Below are positions 57,962-64,000 of a stretch of DNA of 64,000 nt, in pieces. Position numbers and translations under genes: made by a program. The DNA is from Cyclobacterium salsum (GTDB lineage Bacteria; Bacteroidota; Bacteroidia; Cytophagales; Cyclobacteriaceae), in the NCBI RefSeq assembly GCF_010119245.1, contig NZ_WNKG01000002.1:372001-436000 (forward strand). The letters are read 5' to 3'. The stretch's first letter is position 1. The number at the start of each line of letters is the position of its first letter. A model generated the notes under the pieces. It saw nothing but the letters and a program-made list of their open reading frames with translations, made no database searches and was not told the DNA's origin.

Positions 57962-59023
57962 TTAATTACGGTTAATGGCGTTCAGCATATCAAAGGCCAA
58001 TTCCAGTCGTTTCCCAAAATTTTCCTCCCCTTTACGTAGCCAAACCCGTGGATCGTATGATTTTTTATTAGGGTTATCCGCGCCCTCGGGATTTCCCAGT
58101 TGCGTCTGAAGGTATCCTTCTTTTTCGTGGTAATATTTCAATACCCCTTCCCAGAAGGCCCATTGCAAATCTGTATCGATGTTCATCTTGATAGAACCGT
58201 ATCCATTTGCTTCCCGGATCTCTTCCACAGTGGAACCTGAACCGCCGTGAAATACGAAGTTTACAGGCTTACCGGTAGTTCCGAATTTTTTATTGATAAA
58301 ATCCTGCGAGTTTTTTAGGATATCCGGCCGAAGTGAAACGTTGCCGGGCTTGTAGACCCCGTGTACATTTCCGAAGGCAGCAGCGATGGTAAACATGTCA
58401 CCCACCTTGTTTAGCTCTTCGTAAGCATAGGCCACTTCCTCGGGCTGTGTATAAAGTTTGGAGCTGTCTACATCGGTATTATCTACGCCATCTTCTTCTC
58501 CACCAGTCACCCCCAGCTCTATTTCTATTGCCATCTGAAGTTTTGCAAACTCTTTGAAGTAGTCTACCGAAATGGAAATATTTTCTTCTAACGACTCTTC
58601 TGACAGGTCCAGCATGTGCGAACTAAACAAAGGCTTTTTAAAGGCTTCGTAATAGGCTTTTCCTTCGGCTAGTAGGCCGTCAATCCAGGGAAGCAATTTT
58701 TTGGCCGCATGATCCGTATGCAAAATTACCGGCACTCCGTAAACTTGCGCCATTTTTTGTACGTGCATGGCTCCGGAAACCCCACCTGCGATAGAAGCCT
58801 GTTGTTTGTCATTGGGCAAGCCTTTTCCGGCAAAAAATTGAGCGCCCCCATTCGAAAACTGGATCATCACAGGAGAATTGACTTTTTTTGCCGTCTCCAG
58901 TACCGCATTTACGGTATTGCTGTTGATACAGTTTACAGCTGGCATTGCAAATTCACTTTCTTTGGCATAGGCCAACAGGTCTTTGAGCTCTTCGCCGTAT
59001 TTTACTCCAGGTTTGAATTTCAT
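57962..59023 (-). CDS. fbaA: Class II fructose-bisphosphate aldolase
   Basis: Cleaves fructose 1,6-bisphosphate to dihydroxyacetone phosphate and glyceraldehyde 3-phosphate in glycolysis, with Zn2+. At 353 aa it matches the long class IIA (E. coli FbaA-like) type. Motifs: ILHTDHAAKK (catalytic Asp and zinc His), EIELGVTGGEEDGVDN, AFGNVHGVYKPG and NFVFHGGSGS (zinc and phosphate ligands), KMNIDTDLQWAF. It stands alone; a housekeeping gene next to accessory sugar genes. Confidence 0.97.
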   Translation of the reverse strand: MKFKPGVKYGEELKDLLAYAKESEFAMPAVNCINSNTVNAVLETAKKVNSPVMIQFSNGGAQFFAGKGLPNDKQQASIAGGVSGAMHVQKMAQVYGVPVILHTDHAAKKLLPWIDGLLAEGKAYYEAFKKPLFSSHMLDLSEESLEENISISVDYFKEFAKLQMAIEIELGVTGGEEDGVDNTDVDSSKLYTQPEEVAYAYEELNKVGDMFTIAAAFGNVHGVYKPGNVSLRPDILKNSQDFINKKFGTTGKPVNFVFHGGSGSTVEEIREANGYGSIKMNIDTDLQWAFWEGVLKYYHEKEGYLQTQLGNPEGADNPNKKSYDPRVWLRKGEENFGKRLELAFDMLNAINRN

Positions 59024-59219
59024 AAGGAATGGTTTTTGATTAATGATAGTAGGATTCTATTTCAGGAAGAAATAAAGAATCAACATGCAAAGATAATAAT
59101 ACCGCGGAACAATTGCCTTATGATTTGCATGAAAATAACCGATTTGCCAAAGAATGCTAGTGGAAACACGGTTTTAATCTTTATTAGAAACTATAAAATT
59201 TCCTTTTTATCTTTGATTT

Positions 59220-60083
59220 ATGGAAAAGATAACCATCACCGGAGTACCAGAACATTTTAATTTCCCTTGGTTAAAGTTAGTAGAAAAGCAACCATTTTTG
59301 GAAGAGGATATCCAACTAGTATGGGAAAATGAATCCAAAGGCTCCGGAGCCATGAACAAAGCCATCCGGGAGGGAAATACGGATCTGGCGATTATTCTTA
59401 CCGAAAGTTTCGTAAAGGACAAAATTGAAGGAAACCCGGGAAAAATGATTGGTTTTCATGTAGAATCGCCTCTTGTTTGGGGAATTCATGTACCTGGAAA
59501 CTCCAAATTGGAGGAGGTTTCTGAATTGAAGAACGTTCCTTTTTTGGTAAGCAGAATGGGTTCCGGTTCCCATTTGATGGCCTTTCTTCTGGCCAGAGAG
59601 CATGGCTGGGACACAGCGGACATAAATTTTGAAATTATTGGAAACCTGGATGGTGCCATCAAATCGTTTAAGAGTGCCAATCCCAAAGCCTTTCTTTGGG
59701 AAAAATACACCTCCCAGCCCCTCGTATCAAAGGGTTGGTTCCGAAGGATCGGTGAAATACCTACTCCCTGGCCCTGTTTTGTGATTGTGGCCTCCGATAA
59801 TTTTCTAAAGAATCACCCGGGGCTCTCCGACAGGCTGCTGAATGCCATTTATGACATCAACACGGGCTTGATGCAGGATAAAAAAGCAATTGCTCCGACG
59901 ATTCAAAAAAACTATCACCTGGGTTCCGAGGATGTGAATAAATGGTTGGAACAAACTTCCTGGGCTACCTCAAAGGAGATTCCTCCGGTACATTTGGAGC
60001 GCACCATGAAAATTTTGGCTGAGGTAAACCTGATTCAAAAGACCCTTCCGGTTAGTGCGTTTATTGCAGCAGAAAGGCCATAA
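59220..60083 (+). CDS. Cytoplasmic periplasmic-binding-fold (substrate-binding domain) protein
   Basis: A 287-aa protein with the type 2 periplasmic-binding fold of SsuA/NMT1-like ABC substrate-binding proteins (TDLAIILTESFVKDKIEG; LKNVPFLVSRMGSGSHLMAF; the helix following the binding-site Ser/Gly stretch). It begins directly with the first strand (MEKITITGVPEHFNFPW), with no signal peptide or membrane anchor, and no ABC permease or ATPase is nearby. It may therefore be a soluble small-molecule sensor or enzyme rather than a transporter component. Related stand-alone proteins occur in other Bacteroidota, as I recall. Confidence 0.72.
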   Translation: MEKITITGVPEHFNFPWLKLVEKQPFLEEDIQLVWENESKGSGAMNKAIREGNTDLAIILTESFVKDKIEGNPGKMIGFHVESPLVWGIHVPGNSKLEEVSELKNVPFLVSRMGSGSHLMAFLLAREHGWDTADINFEIIGNLDGAIKSFKSANPKAFLWEKYTSQPLVSKGWFRRIGEIPTPWPCFVIVASDNFLKNHPGLSDRLLNAIYDINTGLMQDKKAIAPTIQKNYHLGSEDVNKWLEQTSWATSKEIPPVHLERTMKILAEVNLIQKTLPVSAFIAAERP

Positions 60084-60115
60084 AAAAAGTGCTGTCCCGA
60101 ATCGGAAACAGCACT
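60081..60115 (-). terminator. Terminator reading on the minus strand
   Basis: AGTGCTGT (60088-60095) pairs with ACAGCACT (60108-60115). On the minus strand the stem is followed by a run of seven T, so it best fits the NIPSNAP gene transcript; on the plus strand no T-run follows. Confidence 0.65.
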
Positions 60116-60171
60116 AAGTAACTACCTTAAATTCGCTGGATGATCTTATTCACATCTGATAAAGAAGAATT

Positions 60172-60239
60172 AAACCTGTCAGGTTTCATCTACTTGAAGT
60201 GTGTTGTTGCTTGAATAGCAACAAAAACCTGACAGGTTT
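60172..60239. repeat. Intergenic palindromic repeat element
   Basis: Two near-palindromes, AAACCTGTCAGGTTT (60172-60186) and AAACCTGACAGGTTT (60225-60239), are exact inverse complements of each other. Between them TTGTTGCT (60204-60211) pairs with AGCAACAA (60217-60224). The whole folds into either one long hairpin or a cruciform. The AACCTGACAGGTT motif recalls repetitive intergenic palindromes of other Bacteroidota genomes, which I cannot verify here. Confidence 0.7.
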
Positions 60240-60273
60240 GCAGATTTTAGAAACTACCTTAATTATTTAATAT

Positions 60274-61068
60274 TTAAATATCCGAATAGTCAGTCGGTTG
60301 AAGCAGGCGGGTATCGTTTCTGGACACCGTATTCCGGTATTCTTCCAAGTCTTTCATGGCTTCCCAGTCAGGATCGGTCCGAAAGGCATCCCAATGAGCA
60401 TTCCGGTCTTCCATGTTTTCGAAGGTGGTCAGATACATCAGGTTTGGCATATTCGCACCCGCCAATGTTTCTGCGTAGAAAACGGGATTAAAATCAAGTT
60501 TGTCAAAAATGTCAATTTCACCGCTATTAAACATTTTTACTTTTTGGCGGTAAAGCCTTTCTGTGGCGGCTTCATAACTTCTGAGTTCATATACCCGTTC
60601 GGACATGGGGGCAGTCAGATTTGGTGTGGCCATTCTTGGGCTACCAGTAAATGCCTGAAGCAAAGCCGTCTCAAGACGCTCAAAAGGAGCCTTATCATGG
60701 GCGGCATGTATATAATCGTTGCCTGCATTCTGGTAGGTCTGGTCTTTATCCAATTTTCCCTGAAATTGAAAATACGCTTTTGAATTTTTGAATGGGAGCA
60801 GTACATAAATTTTCGTTCCGGCATCCTCTTCAGAACTCAGCGGTTTAAATACCCCTACATTGCTCAGACCAGCCCGGTGCGCTGCAGGTATAAATGCTGT
60901 TTTCAGGTATTCATCCACCATTTTTTCCTGGCTTTCGTTGGCAATATGGTAGATTTTTAATTCGTAAAGGTCTCTTTTTCCATCCTGTGCCTGAGATAGT
61001 GAGGAGCTGGTTAAAGTAAACAGTAGCAAAAGGCTTCCGGCAATCAGAAGAGGGCAATTTTTTAGCAT
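60274..61068 (-). CDS. NIPSNAP-family protein, exported
   Basis: A 264-aa protein with a Sec signal peptide (about 1-27, ending SQAQ). Two ferredoxin-like NIPSNAP/dimeric alpha-beta-barrel domains follow: the first at about 34-135 (YELKIYHIANESQEKMVDEYL), the second at about 155-255 (VYELRSYEAATERLYRQK, then FYAETLAGANMPNLMYLTTF). The family is widespread, without a settled biochemical role. Exported versions are frequent in Bacteroidota sugar-utilising organisms. No operon partner. Confidence 0.88.
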   Translation of the reverse strand: MLKNCPLLIAGSLLLLFTLTSSSLSQAQDGKRDLYELKIYHIANESQEKMVDEYLKTAFIPAAHRAGLSNVGVFKPLSSEEDAGTKIYVLLPFKNSKAYFQFQGKLDKDQTYQNAGNDYIHAAHDKAPFERLETALLQAFTGSPRMATPNLTAPMSERVYELRSYEAATERLYRQKVKMFNSGEIDIFDKLDFNPVFYAETLAGANMPNLMYLTTFENMEDRNAHWDAFRTDPDWEAMKDLEEYRNTVSRNDTRLLQPTDYSDI

Positions 61069-61191
61069 GTTATATTGAGTTTTATGTGTTAAGAAAATCC
61101 ATACTAGGGATTCTTTACATAAATGTAAATAAAAATCAAACTACTTTAAAAAAAAACGATAGCAATGGCAAATAAATTATTATTTTTGGTT

Positions 61192-61223
61192 TTTGCTTCT
61201 GTTGAATGACAGGTTTATATTTT
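61192..61223 (+). promoter_or_regulatory. Candidate Bacteroidota-type promoter of the decarboxylase gene
   Basis: TTTG (61192-61195), 20 nt, then TATATTTT (61216-61223), a 7/8 match to the TAnnTTTG -7 element of Bacteroidota sigma factors. Transcription would start near 61230, about 14 nt before the ATG. Confidence 0.35.
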
Positions 61224-61243
61224 GAAATATTTATTTTAAAGAA

Positions 61244-62191
61244 ATGAAACGGATTTTAGTAACCGGAGGGGCTGGTTTTTTAGGTAGTCATCTCTGCGAC
61301 AAACTTTTAGGTGAAGGACATGAGGTTCTTTGTGCCGATAATCTTTTTACAGGAAGAAGAAGAAATATCCACCACCTACTGGACAACAAAAATTTTGAAT
61401 TTCTTCGGCATGATGTGACATTGCCCTTGTATGTTGAAGTGGATGAAATCTATAATCTTGCTTGTCCTGCCAGCCCGGTACATTATCAGTTTGATCCGGT
61501 ACAAACGACTAAAACAAGTGTGATTGGTGCCATTAACATGCTGGGACTTGCTAAGCGATTAAAAGTAAAAATCTTACAGGCTAGCACCAGTGAGGTATAT
61601 GGAGACCCGGAGGTGCACCCTCAACCAGAATCCTATAAGGGAAGTGTGAGTGTCACCGGCCCGAGGGCCTGTTATGATGAAGGTAAAAGATGTGCCGAGA
61701 CCTTGTTTTTTGACTACCACAGGCAGCAAAAACTAAATATAAAAGTCATACGGATTTTCAATACTTACGGACCACGCATGCATCCTTCCGATGGGAGGGT
61801 GGTGAGTAATTTCATCGTCCAGGCATTGAAAGGAGAGGACATTACCATTTTTGGAGATGGAAAGCAAACTCGAAGCTTCGGATACGTGAGCGATTTGATT
61901 AGAGGGATGCACTCGATGATGAATAGTCCTAATGAGTTTATTGGACCGGTGAATATCGGCAACCCAGTGGAATTTACCATGTTGGAGCTGGCGGAAAATG
62001 TGCTGGAATTGACAGGGTCCAAAAGCAAACTGAAATTCCTTCCCTTGCCACAAGATGATCCCATGCAACGGAAGCCAAACATCGATTTGGCCAGGGAAAA
62101 ACTAGGATGGGAACCCAAGGTGCATCTCAAAGAAGGCCTGGTAGAAACCATCCGGTATTTTGATCAGATTTTGAGTGAAGGGCATTATTAG
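61244..62191 (+). CDS. uxs: UDP-glucuronate decarboxylase (UDP-xylose synthase), SDR family
   Basis: Converts UDP-glucuronate to UDP-xylose in the cytoplasm. The 315-aa protein is an extended short-chain dehydrogenase: [13 protein letters not shown]-binding loop, [20 protein letters not shown] (a UXS hallmark), [14 protein letters not shown], catalytic Y144 and K148 in CYDEGKR, and [20 protein letters not shown]. The length fits soluble bacterial UXS without a membrane anchor. Its substrate is the product of the dehydrogenase at 20356. Adjacent to signalling and sugar-transferase genes, it probably serves polysaccharide synthesis. Confidence 0.93.
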   Translation: MKRILVTGGAGFLGSHLCDKLLGEGHEVLCADNLFTGRRRNIHHLLDNKNFEFLRHDVTLPLYVEVDEIYNLACPASPVHYQFDPVQTTKTSVIGAINMLGLAKRLKVKILQASTSEVYGDPEVHPQPESYKGSVSVTGPRACYDEGKRCAETLFFDYHRQQKLNIKVIRIFNTYGPRMHPSDGRVVSNFIVQALKGEDITIFGDGKQTRSFGYVSDLIRGMHSMMNSPNEFIGPVNIGNPVEFTMLELAENVLELTGSKSKLKFLPLPQDDPMQRKPNIDLAREKLGWEPKVHLKEGLVETIRYFDQILSEGHY

Positions 62192-62214
62192 TCAAGCTAT
62201 TTATGAGGTTAGGG

Positions 62215-62249
62215 GCATTGTTTTTCTGCAGAAAGGCAATGCTTTTTTT
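62215..62249 (+). terminator. Terminator after the decarboxylase gene
   Basis: GCATTG (62215-62220) pairs with CAATGC (62237-62242), with an inner TTTCTGCAGAAA palindrome extending the stem, followed by seven T. Confidence 0.85.
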
Positions 62250-62491
62250 ATGCATAGTTTTTTAGTTGAATGAATTTGTTTATTTGCATCGCAATCGACT
62301 GTTTCTTTAAACACTGATTTTAGTTTTTTGGATTATAAATTTTGTATTTTATAATAAATCGAAATAAAAATTAATTTATGGACAATAATAATTTGTTTTT
62401 ATTTAAAAATAATCATTAAAACCTTTTTTTATTTGTTATGTGATTACTACCTTTATTAAGTAAAAATTCATCACCTATAATACCTGTTGCC
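62250..62491. other. AT-rich leader region before the receiver gene
   Basis: About 240 bp without a gene, very AT-rich. It should contain the promoter of the receiver/sugar-transferase operon. A TAAATTTT near 62335 is a 7/8 match to TAnnTTTG, but I saw no well-spaced TTTG partner. No clear operator or hairpin. Confidence 0.35.
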
Positions 62492-62899
62492 ATGAAAAGC
62501 ACTTATAAAATTTTTGCAATCGATGATGAGCCTTCGGTATTGCTGATCATCAAACATTACTTTAATGAAAAATTTGAAGTCAGTGTTTTTAATAAGCCTG
62601 CTGATGCTATTGCCACCATGCATGAAGGAAATTTGCCGGATATTATTATCTGTGATTTGAACATGCCGGAAATAAGCGGGACAGAGTTTGTGGAGTTGAT
62701 CCGGTCTAGTGGTTTTTTTGAGGCCATTCCTTTAATCGTTCTTTCTGCCACAGAATCTTCGGAAAAGAAGATCGATATTTTAAACCTGGGAGCGGATGAT
62801 TTCATGGTGAAGCCCTTCAACCCAAAAGAATTGGAAGCTCGGATAAATTCTATTTTGAGAAGGACTGGTAAACCAGCATTGGAATCCATTAATGGGTGA
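62492..62899 (+). CDS. Stand-alone response regulator receiver protein
   Basis: A 135-aa single receiver domain with no output domain. All phosphorylation residues are in place: acidic pair D11/D12 (AIDDEP), phospho-acceptor D55 (CDLNMP), switch serine S85 (VLSATE) and K107 (MVKPF). It resembles CheY/Spo0F-like signalling proteins that act by protein contact. Its stop codon overlaps the start of the next gene by 8 nt (ATGGGTGA), so the two proteins are made together and may interact. No histidine kinase is in the window. Confidence 0.92.
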   Translation: MKSTYKIFAIDDEPSVLLIIKHYFNEKFEVSVFNKPADAIATMHEGNLPDIIICDLNMPEISGTEFVELIRSSGFFEAIPLIVLSATESSEKKIDILNLGADDFMVKPFNPKELEARINSILRRTGKPALESING

Positions 62900-64000
62900 T
62901 ACGATACCAAAGATTGCGTTGATATCTGAAAATCAACAGCTAGTGGAGGTAGTTAACCAGGCTCTTACAGAGGTATTTGAGATTGCTACTTACTCCAATG
63001 GTATCATTTTTTACAACCAGCTGTCTCAGGCTAAGTCTGAATTTGCAATGGTTATCAGCGAATCCTCCATGAAGGGGGTTCACGGACTCCCGCTGAAGCA
63101 TACCATGGAAAAGCTGGGTTTTGGCCATATTCCATTTTTTTTAGTGGTAGACCAGGCAAGCCGTGAAGACATTCTTCAAGCCGTAAGGCAGGGTATTTCT
63201 GATTTTATTTTCAAGCCCATTGACAAAAGAAAGTTGTTGACCCGATTGCAATTTCAGATCAGCCATCCGATTCAGAAAATAAAGGAATCGAAAATTACTC
63301 CCCTAAAACAGTATAAAATCCCAAAAATAAAACGGCTATTTGATATCCTGCTTTCCGGTTTGATATTAATAGCGTTGTCCCCTTTGTTTCTAGTAATTGC
63401 CATTTTAATAAAACTGGAATCCCGGGGACCGGTTTTCTATTATTCATACCGGGTTGGCACTGGGTACACCATTTTTAAGTTTTACAAATTCCGCTCAATG
63501 GATCCCGATGCAGATGCCAAGCTCCAACAATTAAAGCACCTGAATCAGTACCAAAAGCCGGAAGATAATAGCTCGCAAGAGGTAAAGGCGGCGGGATCGA
63601 CTGCCGTAAAAGAGCTTTGCGAATTCTGCGAGCAAGCCGGAGGTGGCTGTCTTCAGCCACTGTATGACGATAATAAGATGGTGTGTGAAAAACTCTTGTT
63701 AGCTAAAAAATCTGGTAATCAAGATGCCGCCTTTATTAAGATAAAAGATGATCCCAGAGTCACCCGGATTGGAAAGTTTATTCGGAATACCAGTATAGAC
63801 GAGTTGCCCCAACTTTGGAATGTCCTGAAGGGGGACATGTCTCTGGTTGGAAATCGCCCCCTTCCATTATACGAAGCGGAGAAAATAACTACTGACAAAT
63901 ATGCCCTACGATTTCTGGGTCCAGCTGGCATCACCGGACTCTGGCAAGTAGAGAAAAGAGGAAGAGGGGAGATGTCGGAGGAAGAGCGACTAAGCCTGGA
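62892..64000 (+). CDS. Pseudo-receiver / sugar transferase (phosphoglycosyltransferase) fusion, 3' partial
   Basis: The open frame from ATG 62892 runs off the window (369 codons seen). Residues 1-122 have a receiver fold but lack its chemistry: SEN replaces the acidic pair, SES the phospho-acceptor region, while the lysine (IFKPID, K108) stays. A membrane-embedded hairpin follows at about 150-175. Then comes the bacterial sugar transferase domain (WcaJ/PglC-like) with FKFYKFRSMDPDAD, the catalytic pair D303-E304 in TSIDELPQLWN, GDMSLVGNRPLPLYE and AGITGLWQVEKRGRGEMS. An insertion holds four cysteines (C243, C246, C253, C265). It would attach the first sugar phosphate to undecaprenyl phosphate for an exopolysaccharide. 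Confidence 0.9.
   Translation, partial: MGDTIPKIALISENQQLVEVVNQALTEVFEIATYSNGIIFYNQLSQAKSEFAMVISESSMKGVHGLPLKHTMEKLGFGHIPFFLVVDQASREDILQAVRQGISDFIFKPIDKRKLLTRLQFQISHPIQKIKESKITPLKQYKIPKIKRLFDILLSGLILIALSPLFLVIAILIKLESRGPVFYYSYRVGTGYTIFKFYKFRSMDPDADAKLQQLKHLNQYQKPEDNSSQEVKAAGSTAVKELCEFCEQAGGGCLQPLYDDNKMVCEKLLLAKKSGNQDAAFIKIKDDPRVTRIGKFIRNTSIDELPQLWNVLKGDMSLVGNRPLPLYEAEKITTDKYALRFLGPAGITGLWQVEKRGRGEMSEEERLSL

Noticed and set aside
59208-59215. TATCTTTG, a perfect match to the Bacteroidota -7 promoter element
   Set aside because: Transcription would begin at or after the ATG at 59220, and there is no TTTG at the proper spacing upstream.

Overview
The window looks like a chromosomal segment of a Bacteroidota bacterium, most likely of the Cytophagales (Cyclobacteriaceae-like; the family is an inference, not tested). 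The support is a C-terminal type IX secretion (T9SS) sorting domain, a FecI/FecR-controlled SusC/SusD pair, many lipoproteins, a BlaI-type repressor, a TetR-AarF pair, a UDP-sugar pathway and class II aldolase, all with weak or absent Shine-Dalgarno sites and AT-rich intergenic regions. No rRNA, tRNA, CRISPR array, phage or insertion sequence was seen.

Layout. 1-19757 is one giant secreted multidomain protein, cut at its 5' end by the window edge: lectin-like, malectin-like, Ig-like, beta-propeller and PKD modules ending in a T9SS signal. A 598-bp gene-free stretch with strong inverted repeats separates it from a UDP-glucose 6-dehydrogenase (20356-21753). 21843-23151 (minus) holds a BlaI-like repressor and a fatty-acid desaturase. 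23335-30131 is an ECF sigma / FecR anti-sigma / SusC / SusD uptake locus. 30261-32657 (minus) holds a PhoD-like phosphatase and an S41 protease, both lipoproteins. 32854-34833 is a tight TetR-AarF operon. 34857-41814 is mixed: a serine hydrolase, a 47-aa membrane protein, an exported M81 peptidase, a PepSY-like plus DUF2490 pair, a GreA-like factor, a His-rich mini-lipoprotein and a transglutaminase-like lipoprotein.

42080-57847 is a carbohydrate-catabolic region: sodium/sugar symporter - xylulokinase - xylose isomerase on the plus strand, a LacI regulator with tagaturonate reductase on the minus strand, then a plus-strand run of two Gfo/Idh/MocA oxidoreductases, a TIM-barrel isomerase-like protein and three alpha/beta-hydrolases, all predicted to be exported by lipoprotein, Sec or Tat signals. 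LacI-type operator-like palindromes lie between the LacI gene and the first oxidoreductase. I infer a periplasmic pathway that oxidises, opens or deacylates a plant- or algal-type glycan, feeding pentose and uronate steps in the cytoplasm.

57962-61068 holds class II fructose-bisphosphate aldolase, a periplasmic-binding-fold protein with no export signal, a palindromic intergenic repeat and a NIPSNAP protein. 61244-64000 holds UDP-glucuronate decarboxylase, a stand-alone receiver protein and, overlapping it by 8 nt, the start of a sugar transferase (phosphoglycosyltransferase) whose N-terminus is a degenerate receiver domain. This last gene runs off the right edge. Together with the dehydrogenase at 20356, the decarboxylase gives a complete UDP-glucose to UDP-glucuronate to UDP-xylose route, and the right edge is probably the start of an exopolysaccharide cluster.
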